NCBI RefSeq assembly: GCF_016592435.1
Contig: NZ_AP014545.1
Coordinates: forward strand, 558,001 to 622,000
DNA from: Amphritea japonica ATCC BAA-1530
GTDB taxonomy: Bacteria > Pseudomonadota > Gammaproteobacteria > Pseudomonadales > Balneatricaceae
Direction: 5' to 3'
Length of the DNA stretch: 64,000 nucleotides
The position numbers and the translations under genes are program-made. Position 1 is the first letter of the stretch. Each line of letters opens with the position of its first letter. This document shows positions 47,840 through 55,607 of this stretch, one piece after another. Under the pieces are notes generated by a model, which searched no databases, was not told the DNA's origin, and saw nothing but the letters and a program-made list of their open reading frames with translations.

Positions 47840-47940
47840 ATTTGATCAAATTCGTTTATTTTTCTTAAGTTTACTGGATTACTACTCTGCCAGCGCTTAT
47901 TCAAAAGTTGTAGGGAATAAAGATTTTACTGCTACGACTG

Positions 47941-47954
47941 TTGACATGGATCAG
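47941..47954 (+). promoter_or_regulatory. Candidate FNR/Anr box
   Basis: TTGAC-ATGG-ATCAG matches the FNR/Anr consensus TTGAT-N4-ATCAA at 8 of 10 positions. Its centre (47947.5) is 41.5 bp before an A at 47989, and a TATTAT -10 (47976-47981) sits at the right distance, the geometry of a class II FNR-activated promoter. The only feature downstream before the next gene is a terminator hairpin. Confidence 0.5.
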
Positions 47955-47988
47955 TATCTGTATTTCTGAAGTCTATATTATGACTTTC

Positions 47989-48046
47989 ACAGCATAGAAC
48001 TGTATTTAGCACCGTGTGTTTCACCCTACACCCGGTGCTTTTTTTT
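47989..48046 (+). ncRNA. Candidate 58-nt small RNA under FNR/Anr-type control
   Basis: The predicted transcript starts at A47989 and ends in the T8 run of an intrinsic terminator (48008-48046). No plus-strand gene lies upstream that the terminator could serve: the gene to the left runs the other way. The 5' part is about 19 single-stranded bases and the terminator loop is C-rich (TTCACCCT), which could pair with a ribosome binding site. There is no open reading frame of note. The promoter and terminator evidence agree, but there is no homology evidence. Confidence 0.4.
48008..48046 (+). terminator. Orphan intrinsic terminator
   Basis: AGCACCG (48008-48014) pairs with CGGTGCT (48033-48039), and an inner GTGT/ACAC extends the stem past a single mismatch around the loop TTCACCCT. 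Eight Ts follow. It lies 104 bases before the start of the next gene and has no protein gene upstream on its strand. Confidence 0.85.
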
Positions 48047-48149
48047 GTCTTGAGAAAACTAAGCTCGTTTTGAGACATTTTTCCTTTCTACTCAGGGGTG
48101 TGGCTTTTATACTGGATTCGACACAACTTTTTCAGGGTAAGGCTGGCAC

Positions 48150-49784
48150 GTGACCGCTTTTCGTAACAATGCAGGTGAATTACAAGTCGACTATGCCGAT
48201 AAGCAGGTTTTGCTTATCGATAGTAGCGGTAATATGCGCTCGACTATTTATTATATGTTGCGTGAGCTAGGCATTCATAACGTTAAAGCAGTTACTATCA
48301 ACGATAAAGTTATCCCCTTGATTGCGCAAAGTGATTTTGATGTCATTCTCTTGGGGCATAATTCCAGTGACAGTGTTACTGGTGTTCAGGTTCTGGAAGA
48401 AGCTCGTTACAGAGGCTATGTGAAGCCCAGTGCAGCATGGATCTGTATGACCAGCGACTCATCACAAGAAGTAGTACTGCATGCAATAGACAGTCATCCA
48501 GACGATATCATTACCAAGCCTTTTTCTATTGAAGAATTAAAGTACCGGCTTGATCAGATTATGCGGCGAAAGTTAGCTCTGCGTCCTGTTGATCTGGCGA
48601 TTGAATCCGGAGCCAAAAATCAGGCTTTGCAGATCTGTGAGGCGCTGATCGATCGGCAACACCCGGAGTATGATCACCTTCAGAAACTCAGAGGCTTTTT
48701 GCTTTTAGACCTGGGTGACTACGACAAAGCACGAGAATTACTGGACGGTATCTATTGGGAATCCAGAGATAAGGAGGCCGGATTATATCTGTGTCAGGCT
48801 TATTGTCGTTTGGATGATCTGGCTGCTGCGGAGCAATTGTTGCAGGAACTGATACTCGATAATCCGTTATTGATTGCCGCTTATGATTTGTTGGCTGAAG
48901 TCCATGAAAAAATGGGTGATCTGGAGCAAGCCAGAGAGACTCTACGTCTGGCAACAACTCATGCACCTCTGGGTATCCCGCGGCAGATGGAGTTAGGGCG
49001 AGTCGCTCTACAAACTAAAGAAGTCGATCTGGCAAAGGGGGCGTACAGACGCTCAATTTCGTTGGGCCGTCATAGTTGTTATCGCTCTGCAGAGCCGTAT
49101 CTGAAGCTCGCAAATCTTCGGCGAATGGATGTTAAGAGTAGTGATGAAGCTACTCGAGATCAGATTCAGCATGAGATAGATGGGCTGCTTGTTAGTACCC
49201 GAAAGCAGTTCCCTGCAGATTCTGAGTCAGAAATCAGAGCGTTTCTTATTCGGAGTCAGCTGGCAGAAGATATGGGTGATCGAAAGGATAAAGAACAGTT
49301 TCTTAGAGACGCTAAACTGATTAATCGTCAGCTTGAAAACCCAGTTGATATTGATCGCGAGCTCCTGGTTATGTCGGGAGATGCGCTGCCTCTGCTGGAG
49401 AAGCCTGCGGCTAAGGTGGATGATAAAGCGTCTGCTGGGAAACAGCGAAATCCTGATATGAGTGATAAGGCAAATCGCCTGGGTATCAAGCATTATTTAT
49501 CAGGTAAATTTGGTTTGGCGATTAAATCCTTTGGTGCTGCAATTGACTTCGATTTTAATAATCACGCTGCGATATTAAATCTCGCCCAGCTCTTTCTGGA
49601 GACGGCAAGGGATGACTCTGAGCGGCGTGAAGGTCGGCTCAAGATGGTTGATCGTTATCTGAACCTGGTGGAACGCAGAGTTTTAGAAGGTGAGTTAAAC
49701 AGTAAAAATCGTCTTTTGAAAAAGTACCGGAGTATGGCAATAGAAGATCTGCCGGCATCTTCTTTGGGGTCATTGTTAAAATAA
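48150..49784 (+). CDS. Response-regulator-like protein with pseudo-receiver and TPR repeats
   Basis: 544 residues from GTG 48150 (AAGG eight bases upstream). Residues about 17-135 form a receiver-like domain with LLIDSSG in place of the usual acidic pair, Thr 101 (CMTSD) and Lys 123 (ITKPF) retained, but Gly 69 (VILLGHN) where the phosphorylated Asp should be. From about 150 to 300 and again about 435-500 there are TPR-like helix pairs (DYDKARELLDGIYW, DLAAAEQLLQELILDNP, DLEQARETLRLATTHAP, GLAIKSFGAAIDFD). It has no DNA-binding or enzymatic output domain, so it is probably a protein-interaction scaffold. Receiver-TPR proteins of this shape occur in pseudomonads and relatives; the function is not known to me. 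Confidence 0.85.
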   Translation: MTAFRNNAGELQVDYADKQVLLIDSSGNMRSTIYYMLRELGIHNVKAVTINDKVIPLIAQSDFDVILLGHNSSDSVTGVQVLEEARYRGYVKPSAAWICMTSDSSQEVVLHAIDSHPDDIITKPFSIEELKYRLDQIMRRKLALRPVDLAIESGAKNQALQICEALIDRQHPEYDHLQKLRGFLLLDLGDYDKARELLDGIYWESRDKEAGLYLCQAYCRLDDLAAAEQLLQELILDNPLLIAAYDLLAEVHEKMGDLEQARETLRLATTHAPLGIPRQMELGRVALQTKEVDLAKGAYRRSISLGRHSCYRSAEPYLKLANLRRMDVKSSDEATRDQIQHEIDGLLVSTRKQFPADSESEIRAFLIRSQLAEDMGDRKDKEQFLRDAKLINRQLENPVDIDRELLVMSGDALPLLEKPAAKVDDKASAGKQRNPDMSDKANRLGIKHYLSGKFGLAIKSFGAAIDFDFNNHAAILNLAQLFLETARDDSERREGRLKMVDRYLNLVERRVLEGELNSKNRLLKKYRSMAIEDLPASSLGSLLK

Positions 49785-49896
49785 TATATATAGGAGCTCA
49801 TAAAAGTGCTCCGCTTTATAAGTTTCATGACCTTGTAGGGTCTTCTACGCCAGTTCCTATTCTGATATCCGTCATTACAACTTAAGTGGTCTTACT

Positions 49897-50076
49897 ATGC
49901 TGCTGCATAATCGCAATATCATTCGTGTCGCTAAAGATGGCAGTGTTGCCAACTGCATAATAGTCAAAATGTGCTACGACTATGCTGTGGTTAAATATGA
50001 AGGCAAAGAGTACAGGATAGCGTACGACGTGATAGATGAAGTGGTTGGACACGAACTGCTGGTAGAAATTGAGTAA
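49897..50076 (+). CDS. Small hypothetical protein (59 residues)
   Basis: ATG 49897 to TAA 50074-50076, beginning MLLHNRNIIRVAKDGS and ending DEVVGHELLVEIE. It has two Cys, is mostly beta-strand in pattern (alternating Val/Ile) and looks like a folded small domain rather than random translation. GTGG lies about seven bases before the ATG as a weak ribosome binding site. It sits between the receiver-TPR gene and a minus-strand tRNA. I do not recognise the family; a chance frame cannot be excluded. Confidence 0.55.
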   Translation: MLLHNRNIIRVAKDGSVANCIIVKMCYDYAVVKYEGKEYRIAYDVIDEVVGHELLVEIE

Positions 50077-50143
50077 TGGAGAGTTGAAGTGCTGTAGGGG
50101 GTGTCTTCGTCTATAGCGTGGCTATCGAAAACGAAAGAAAATA

Positions 50144-50219
50144 TGGCCTCCCCGAGAGGACTCGAACCCCTATCTAAGCCTTAGGAGGGCCCTATTCTAT
50201 CCGGTTGAACTACGGGGAG
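50144..50219 (-). tRNA. tRNA-Arg(CCT)
   Basis: On the minus strand, acceptor CTCCCCG pairs with CGGGGAG, followed by G and an encoded CCA (50144-50146 on the plus strand). The anticodon loop is CTCCTAA with anticodon CCT (plus-strand 50183-50185), on a stem with two G-U pairs. GGTTCGAGTCC forms the T-loop. It reads AGG codons. Confidence 0.95.
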
Positions 50220-50279
50220 GCGACGAGGTGAATTCTACTTGGTCTGGGGCTTTAGGTCACGGGGATAAAGCAAAAAAAA

Positions 50280-50768
50280 TCAGGCTTTTCCAAGACTATT
50301 TTGTGCGGAGTAATTGCCTTTCTCTCCGCTCTGGTCGTAGAGAGTGTTTTTCTGATTCTGGCCTCTGAGAATGCTTAAAAGCTGTTCCAGATTTCTGCTA
50401 TTTCGAGTAATGATAAGTTCATTGCGTTTATTTTTATCATTGACCTGCAAGAGTACTTTTTCGAGCTGGTTCCAGAGCGTTGAGAAAGTCTTTGCATCAG
50501 CTTCGTCTAATTCAGCTTGAAAGGCTTGTAGGCCTGCCTTGTCAGGCGTGATGCCTGCCGAGATAAAAAGCTGATTTCGAACCTGATTATTTTCTTCCAG
50601 TTGTTGTAACGCTTCGGTCTTCTGTTCAACAAGTTCTTGTAGCTGCTCAATGTTTCGCTGCTGCAGGGCTTCGTATTCCTGATCCAGAAGGCTATTTAAT
50701 GTATCAAGAAAGGCAATGCCCTGAGTCGTCAGGGCATTGATGTGTTCGAGTGGCGGTAGCTGTGTCAC
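50280..50768 (-). CDS. flgN: Flagellar export chaperone FlgN
   Basis: The 162-residue, mainly helical protein has LNSLLDQEYEALQQRNIEQLQELVEQKTEALQQLEENN near the N-terminus, the shape of FlgN, which protects the hook-associated proteins FlgK and FlgL before export. It starts at GTG 50768, 8 bases after flgM, forming a flgM-flgN unit. The C-terminus ends in a flexible tail. The identification rests on this helical pattern plus position. Confidence 0.88.
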   Translation of the reverse strand: MTQLPPLEHINALTTQGIAFLDTLNSLLDQEYEALQQRNIEQLQELVEQKTEALQQLEENNQVRNQLFISAGITPDKAGLQAFQAELDEADAKTFSTLWNQLEKVLLQVNDKNKRNELIITRNSRNLEQLLSILRGQNQKNTLYDQSGEKGNYSAQNSLGKA

Positions 50769-50776
50769 GGCAGTGC

Positions 50777-51088
50777 TTAATCCAGCAGGCTTTCTAACTG
50801 GAACAGGTTGCGTGCTGTGCTGTCGTAATCAATCTGATAGTTTCCATCATCGATAGCGGCTTTCAGCTCAGCAACTTTCTGTTCGTTAACAGATATTCCT
50901 TCATCAACCAGCTGTTCAGCATTCTTCTGAATGGCCTGAGCGGCATCGCTCAAGCTCACGCCAGATGACAGGTTTCCACTCTCTGGAGCTTTTTGAGCTT
51001 TGCTCTCGGCGGCAGGTTGATCACTTACCTTGGCACGAGAGTTAGTCGCTTGTGTAGTCGACGATAAACCCGTGATATCAATAACCAT
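50777..51088 (-). CDS. flgM: Anti-sigma28 factor FlgM
   Basis: The 103-residue protein has a disordered, polar N-terminal half and a C-terminal half VSLSDAAQAIQKNAEQL...VAELKAAIDDGNYQIDYDSTARNLFQLE, the FlgM region that binds FliA. It holds sigma28 inactive until it is exported through the completed hook. A near-consensus sigma28 promoter lies directly upstream (51119-51145), so it is under control of the factor it inhibits. Confidence 0.95.
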   Translation of the reverse strand: MVIDITGLSSTTQATNSRAKVSDQPAAESKAQKAPESGNLSSGVSLSDAAQAIQKNAEQLVDEGISVNEQKVAELKAAIDDGNYQIDYDSTARNLFQLESLLD

Positions 51089-51118
51089 TTTCTGGTCCTC
51101 ATGCTGTTCTTAATACAG

Positions 51119-51145
51119 CTATCGGCGCGTAGAGGGAAAACTTTA
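51119..51145 (-). promoter_or_regulatory. Sigma28 (FliA) promoter of flgMN
   Basis: On the minus strand, TAAA (51145-51142) is followed after exactly 15 bases by GCCGATAG (51126-51119), against the consensus TAAA-N15-GCCGATAA. It lies about 30 bases before the flgM ATG. Confidence 0.88.
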
Positions 51146-51205
51146 ACAGTTTATAAAGAAATATGCGCTCATTATAGCAGCTGAATTATCCGCCTGCGAG
51201 AGCCT

Positions 51206-51907
51206 CTATTCTGGACTGACTGATATGATTCCCCTGCCTTTTACATAGCCCCTTACCTTTTTGCCAGAGCGGGTGTTGGTGACTGAAATTTGTTCACCGA
51301 GAGAGCCGTTTTGTTGTGCGGTGCCGGTCATTCGAACGGACATTGAACCATTTTGGGCTTCAATATAGACCAGGTCGCCTTTACGGATCAGTAATTTTTT
51401 CTCAACCTGTGATGGAGATATTATTTGATTAGATGCGATAGCACGTTTCATCTCTCTGCCAAATAACTCGGCGGGATTACTGAAGTAGGGAGAGGATAGT
51501 CGCTTCACATCAAATTCTCTGAGATAGATGTCTGAATCCCCCAAAATGGTACCTTTGCTTAAGGCGCGACTGGAAACAACGATCTGTTGCCATTGTTCGA
51601 TTGTTGCTGATATGAAAATTGTCCATGCCGGGTGAGTACAAACTGCTTTTACTGAAATTCTTGATGAGCTGCCGGGCGCGTGGATAAAGGCGATAGGGGT
51701 ATCGCAGCGTCTAAGGTCTAATGCTTTAGGTAGTGGCTTAACTTTGATGGCAGTGCGGGCAAATGGGTTGTTTGTCTGGTACTGTTTAATCAGGTGTTGA
51801 TGAGCTCTTTGAGTGATAGACTCAGGGTTGGCGGCCAGCGTGCTCTTTACTGGCGCAGCTAACATAGCTATAAGTGTGACTATTAGAGTGGTAATGTTTT
51901 TATTCAC
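51206..51907 (-). CDS. flgA: Flagellar P-ring assembly chaperone FlgA
   Basis: The 233-residue protein begins with a signal peptide (about 1-25, cleavage near STLAANP) and carries the SAF/FlgA C-terminal domain (about 110-233; LSKGTILGDSDIYLREFDVKRL, RAIASNQIISPSQVEKKLLIRKGDLVYIEAQNG). It assists FlgI polymerisation around the rod in the periplasm. It is transcribed away from cheV across a 69-bp gap holding an inverted repeat; flgMN follow in the same direction behind their own promoter. Confidence 0.95.
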   Translation of the reverse strand: MNKNITTLIVTLIAMLAAPVKSTLAANPESITQRAHQHLIKQYQTNNPFARTAIKVKPLPKALDLRRCDTPIAFIHAPGSSSRISVKAVCTHPAWTIFISATIEQWQQIVVSSRALSKGTILGDSDIYLREFDVKRLSSPYFSNPAELFGREMKRAIASNQIISPSQVEKKLLIRKGDLVYIEAQNGSMSVRMTGTAQQNGSLGEQISVTNTRSGKKVRGYVKGRGIISVSPE

Positions 51908-51924
51908 GGTAAATCCGTAAGTTT

Positions 51925-51949
51925 ACATTGCTGGTGAAGTAAGCAATGT
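51925..51949. repeat. Inverted repeat in the flgA-cheV divergent promoter region
   Basis: ACATTGCT (51925-51932), nine bases, then AGCAATGT (51942-51949) is a perfect 8-bp inverted repeat centred between two divergent genes, 18 bases from the flgA start and 28 from the cheV start. It could be an operator shared by both genes or a hairpin in a leader. Confidence 0.5.
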
Positions 51950-51976
51950 TTAGTAACGCTTAGTACAGAGAGCATC

Positions 51977-52912
51977 ATGTCAGGTATAAACAGTACTGTA
52001 AACCAACGTACAAACATGGCGGGCCAGAACCGTCTGGAACTGCTTTTGTTCGGGCTAAATGATGATCAGGAATACGGCATCAACGTATTCAAGGTTCGGG
52101 AGGTATTGCCTTGCCCAAGCCTTACGGGTATCCCTAAGCAGACGACAGCTTTGAAAGGTCTTGCTCATATTCGAGGGGAAACTATCCCGGTTATAGATCT
52201 TTCGCAAGCGATAGGCGGAGTGCCGGTAGAAGAAAGTGATCGCCAGAACTGCTTTCTGATTGTGTCTGAGTATAATCGTCGGGTTTTGGCATTCTTAGTG
52301 CGTAATGTTGATCGTATCCTGCCCGCAAAATGGGATCAGGTGAGTCCGCCGCCAATCGAAACCAATGAGAAAAACTACCTGACAGCGGTAGTCCAGTATG
52401 AGAAAGGCCTGATTGAAATTCTCGATGTAGAGCAGGTCTTAGCGGATCTGATTCCTGTCAGTACAGAAGTAAAATCGACATCTATTAGTGACGCTGACAG
52501 AGATAATGCGTCTAAATACCATATACTGGTTGTAGATGACTCAAGTGTTGCCCGGACGCAGGTAAAAAAGGCGCTGCAAAGTTTAAATATTAAAGTGTCA
52601 ACTGCGAACAATGGGCAGGCCGCGTTAGATGTACTGAAGCAGCTGGCGGATAAAGATCATAAGGTCAAAGATGTTTTTCTGATGGTCATTTCTGATATTG
52701 AAATGCCTGAAATGGATGGTTATACCCTGGTAAAGAAGATTCGTGAAGATAGTCGCTTGAAACCACTGTATGTTGTACTGCACAGTTCATTGAGTGGTCG
52801 GTTTAATCTGGCAATGGCTAAGCGGGTGGGTGCGGATGCATTTATCGGTAAGTTTAATCCGGATGAACTGGCTGAAGCAGTTGTATCACGAATTAACGTG
52901 GTTGAGGCTTGA
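51977..52912 (+). CDS. cheV: Chemotaxis coupling protein CheV
   Basis: The 311-residue protein has an N-terminal CheW-like domain (about 20-165; FGLNDDQEYGINVFKVREVL, GLAHIRGETIPVIDLSQAIGG) and a C-terminal receiver domain (about 180-305; ILVVDDSSVARTQ, phosphoacceptor Asp about 240 in ISDIEMPEMDG, and FIGKF). It couples chemoreceptors to CheA and adapts through phosphorylation. It is followed by cheR, as in Pseudomonas and Vibrio flagellar clusters. Confidence 0.96.
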   Translation: MSGINSTVNQRTNMAGQNRLELLLFGLNDDQEYGINVFKVREVLPCPSLTGIPKQTTALKGLAHIRGETIPVIDLSQAIGGVPVEESDRQNCFLIVSEYNRRVLAFLVRNVDRILPAKWDQVSPPPIETNEKNYLTAVVQYEKGLIEILDVEQVLADLIPVSTEVKSTSISDADRDNASKYHILVVDDSSVARTQVKKALQSLNIKVSTANNGQAALDVLKQLADKDHKVKDVFLMVISDIEMPEMDGYTLVKKIREDSRLKPLYVVLHSSLSGRFNLAMAKRVGADAFIGKFNPDELAEAVVSRINVVEA

Positions 52913-52939
52913 TTCACTTTACGCGATGGAGAAAGAACA

Positions 52940-53782
52940 CTGAACGCGCATAAAATAACAATAACTGAACAAGAGTTTGACCGATTTTGTCTTTTTTTAG
53001 AACAGGCGTGCGGAATACTGTTGGCGAAACATAAGCAGTATTTGGTGGAAAGTCGATTAAGTAAGATTCTGATCGATGGCCAGTATGGTTCATTAGGGCG
53101 CCTTGTTGATAGTCTGAGTCTCCCGGGGAAAAGTCACCTGAAAGAGCAGGTCATCAATGCAATGACGACCAATGAGACGCTCTGGTTCAGGGATATCCAC
53201 CCCTACGAAATTTTAAAAGGTAAACTGTTACCTGAATTAGCCTCTTCTCTATCAGGGCAGCGTCTTAAAATATGGTCGGCTGCATGCTCAACCGGACAAG
53301 AACCCTATTCGATTAGTATGATTTTGGATGAGTTCAAATCTGAAAACCCAGGTGTATTCAGTTATGGTGAAGAGGTTGTTGCAACGGATATATGTACCCG
53401 TGTGCTGGAACAGGCACGGCAGGCTGAGTATGAGATGCTCGCACTCGGGCGAGGGCTGTCTCAGGATAGATTGAAAACTTTTTTTGAGCCTGGAAAAAGT
53501 GAAGCCTGGTCGCTGAAGCCGCAGATTAAGAACCGGGTGCGTTTTCGTGAGTTAAATCTTTTAGGTTCCTACGTGGGAATCGGTTCTTGTGATATCGTAT
53601 TTTGTCGTAATGTTTTGATCTATTTTTCGACGGAACGAAAACGAGAAATTCTGCAGAAAATCCATAAAACGCTCAAGCCTGGTGGCTACCTCCTTCTGGG
53701 GGCATCTGAATCAGTTGCAGAATTAAATGATCTGTTTGAGATGGTTCATTGTCGGCCGGGTATTATTTATAAGGCAAAATAA
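52940..53782 (+). CDS. cheR: Chemotaxis protein methyltransferase CheR, apparent CTG start
   Basis: Methylates glutamates on chemoreceptors with S-adenosylmethionine. It has the SAM-binding segment IWSAACSTGQEPYS, an NETLWFRD segment, and FCRNVLIYF with LLLGASES near the end. The first ATG/GTG/TTG in frame is a TTG at 53021, which would cut off the conserved N-terminal helix (TITEQEFDRFCLFLEQACGI). The frame upstream to the cheV stop contains no ATG, GTG or TTG, but a CTG at 52940 has GGAGAAA five bases before it and gives 280 residues, the normal CheR length. CTG is therefore taken as the start. Confidence 0.9.
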   Translation: MNAHKITITEQEFDRFCLFLEQACGILLAKHKQYLVESRLSKILIDGQYGSLGRLVDSLSLPGKSHLKEQVINAMTTNETLWFRDIHPYEILKGKLLPELASSLSGQRLKIWSAACSTGQEPYSISMILDEFKSENPGVFSYGEEVVATDICTRVLEQARQAEYEMLALGRGLSQDRLKTFFEPGKSEAWSLKPQIKNRVRFRELNLLGSYVGIGSCDIVFCRNVLIYFSTERKREILQKIHKTLKPGGYLLLGASESVAELNDLFEMVHCRPGIIYKAK

Positions 53783-54040
53783 GGAATGTATTTTTTATAG
53801 TCGTTTTTCGTCATTCGAATATCGCAAGCAAGAACGTATTCACAACAGCCCTTCGTTTACTTTTCCCCCTCCTTCTTTTTATTGCCGCTATCTCTTTTAC
53901 GTTGCCGCTTTGCCGCTTTATAACGGAAGTCGGTTGCCGCTTAATATATTGATAGTTATTAACTTGTTGTTATTAAAGTGTTTTTTATTTTGGTATCGCC
54001 TTTGCATTATAGGTGATATAGGAATATTTGAGGCAGGACG
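53783..54040. other. Intergenic region cheR-flgB
   Basis: A 258-bp AT-rich stretch without a supported gene. It includes three TTGCCGCT-like words (about 53900-53940) and the sigma54 promoter of flgB at its right end. Confidence 0.6.
53991..54006 (+). promoter_or_regulatory. Sigma54 promoter of flgBCDE
   Basis: TGG at 53991-53993 and TTTGCA at 54001-54006 give the invariant GG and GC with exactly ten bases between them; the whole resembles TGGCAC-N5-TTGCA. It lies 35 bases before the flgB ATG. Sigma54 control by a FleR-type activator is established for this operon in Pseudomonas. Confidence 0.82.
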
Positions 54041-54442
54041 ATGGCGATTAGCTTTGATAAAGCATTAGGAATTCATGAGCAAGCAGTTGGCTTGCGGATT
54101 CAGCGTGCTGAAATTCTAGCGAATAATATTGCTAACAGTGATACCCCGAATTACAAAGCACGCGATATTGATTTTAAGAGTGTTTTGCAAGGGGCTCAAA
54201 GTGGTCAGCAACCGTTGAAAATGACACATACAGATGATGCTCATAATTCTGGTTTGATCGCTTCTGGTTTTGCTTCAGAGATGATGTACCGCATGCCAAA
54301 TCAACCCAGTATCGATGGAAATACCGTCAACGTACAGGAAGAGATGGCTCGGTACACTGAGAATGCGGTTGATTATCAGGCATCGTTCCAGTTCCTGAAT
54401 AAAAAGTTTAAAGGCTTAAGTAACGCGATTAAGGGTGAGTAA
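54041..54442 (+). CDS. flgB: Flagellar proximal rod protein FlgB
   Basis: The 133-residue protein shows the rod N-terminal motif RAEILANNIANSDTPNYKARDIDF and a C-terminal ENAVDYQASFQFLNKKFKGLSNAI helix. It forms part of the proximal rod. First gene of flgBCDE behind a sigma54 promoter; flgC starts 2 bases later. Confidence 0.97.
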   Translation: MAISFDKALGIHEQAVGLRIQRAEILANNIANSDTPNYKARDIDFKSVLQGAQSGQQPLKMTHTDDAHNSGLIASGFASEMMYRMPNQPSIDGNTVNVQEEMARYTENAVDYQASFQFLNKKFKGLSNAIKGE

Positions 54443-54444
54443 TT

Positions 54445-54879
54445 ATGTCTCTGGGTAATGTTTTTGATATTGCTGGTTCCGCGATGAGCGCTCAAAGTGT
54501 GCGCTTGAACACGACTGCCAGCAATATGGCGAATGCTGAGAGCGTGAGTAGTAGTGAAGGTGAAACCTATCGTGCACGTAAGCCTGTTTTTGAATTGAAA
54601 CAGATGGAAAACCTCCAGCCAGGTAGTGTGCCTTTGGGTGTGCAGGCGGGCCAGGGCGTTAATGTAGCGGGTATTGTTGAAAGCGATGCGCCGTTGCGAC
54701 AGGAGTATAACCCGGACCATCCGATGGCGGATGAAAAGGGATATGTGTACTACCCCAATGTAAATGTTGTTGAAGAGATGGCGGATATGATCTCAGCGTC
54801 GCGCTCTTTTCAGATTAATGCTGAGATTATGAATACTGCAAAACAGATGATGCAGCGAGCACTGACTCTGGGTCAGTAA
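54445..54879 (+). CDS. flgC: Flagellar proximal rod protein FlgC
   Basis: The 144-residue protein has SAMSAQSVRLNTTASNMANAESVSS at the N-terminus and YPNVNVVEEMADMISASRSFQINAEIMNTAKQMMQRAL at the C-terminus, the paired terminal helices of FlgC. It lies between flgB and flgD. Confidence 0.97.
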   Translation: MSLGNVFDIAGSAMSAQSVRLNTTASNMANAESVSSSEGETYRARKPVFELKQMENLQPGSVPLGVQAGQGVNVAGIVESDAPLRQEYNPDHPMADEKGYVYYPNVNVVEEMADMISASRSFQINAEIMNTAKQMMQRALTLGQ

Positions 54880-54911
54880 GCCCTGAGAGTGTTTGATATG
54901 AGGTGTATGTT

Positions 54912-55592
54912 ATGAGTGTTGATAACGTCAACAATACACAATCGGTCTTTGACCAGATTAATGCCAAGAATAATGCGGGATCTACCTCATCTTCTGCTGA
55001 CAGTAGCAGTGGTGCAGATAGTGAAATGTTTATGAAGCTGATGATTGCGCAGCTTCAAAATCAGGACCCGACTAGTCCGGCAGATACGACTGACTTTATG
55101 CAGCAAATTTCTAGCATGAGTACGGTTGAAAGTATCAATAAACTAAATAGCACGGTTGAAGATATGTCGTCTTCACTTCTGTCGAGCCAGGCCGCCTTAC
55201 AAGCGTCTTCGTTGGTGGGGCAGACTGTATATGCCAAGACTGATCAGGCGGTTGTCGGTGAGTCCAAAGAGATCAGCGGTGTGATTGAATTACCCGTGAG
55301 TTCTCCGGATGTACGGGTGACGATCTATGATGCCAATGGCGACAAAGTTGAACAATTTAGTATGGGCGCTCAAAACGTGGGCGATCATAACTTTAAATGG
55401 AATGCCGGCGACCGCCCTGAAGGCAGTTACCGTGTGGTAGCTGAAGCTCAGGTTGATGGTGAATATCAGCTGGCAGCAAGTTACATAGGTTACAACGTAA
55501 ATAGCGTTACTTTGGGACAAAACGGCATCGGTATGAAAGTGAATACCGAGGCGGGTGCAGTGTCGCTAAGTGATATTAAACAGATAGGGTAA
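54912..55592 (+). CDS. flgD: Flagellar hook assembly scaffold FlgD
   Basis: The 226-residue protein has the FlgD N-terminal motif FMKLMIAQLQNQDPTSPADTTDFMQQISSMSTVE and an FLG-like beta domain (about 90-225). It caps the growing hook. The frame extends to a GTG at 54903, but the ATG at 54912 has AGG eight bases upstream and gives the usual start MSVDNVNN. Confidence 0.95.
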   Translation: MSVDNVNNTQSVFDQINAKNNAGSTSSSADSSSGADSEMFMKLMIAQLQNQDPTSPADTTDFMQQISSMSTVESINKLNSTVEDMSSSLLSSQAALQASSLVGQTVYAKTDQAVVGESKEISGVIELPVSSPDVRVTIYDANGDKVEQFSMGAQNVGDHNFKWNAGDRPEGSYRVVAEAQVDGEYQLAASYIGYNVNSVTLGQNGIGMKVNTEAGAVSLSDIKQIG

Positions 55593-55607
55593 AGCGAGGA
55601 GAACACC

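Noticed and set aside
47841-47850. TTTGATCAAA palindrome as an FNR box before the deacetylase gene
   Set aside because: The half-sites are fused without the four-base spacer needed by FNR, and it lies directly against the start codon.
49790-49815. GGAGC/GCTCC hairpin after the receiver-TPR gene
   Set aside because: Only five pairs, a long loop and no T tract; too weak to call a terminator.
53727-54068. 113-codon frame across the cheR end and the flgB promoter
   Set aside because: It overlaps cheR, runs over a sigma54 promoter into flgB and has a low-complexity Phe/Leu/Tyr composition.
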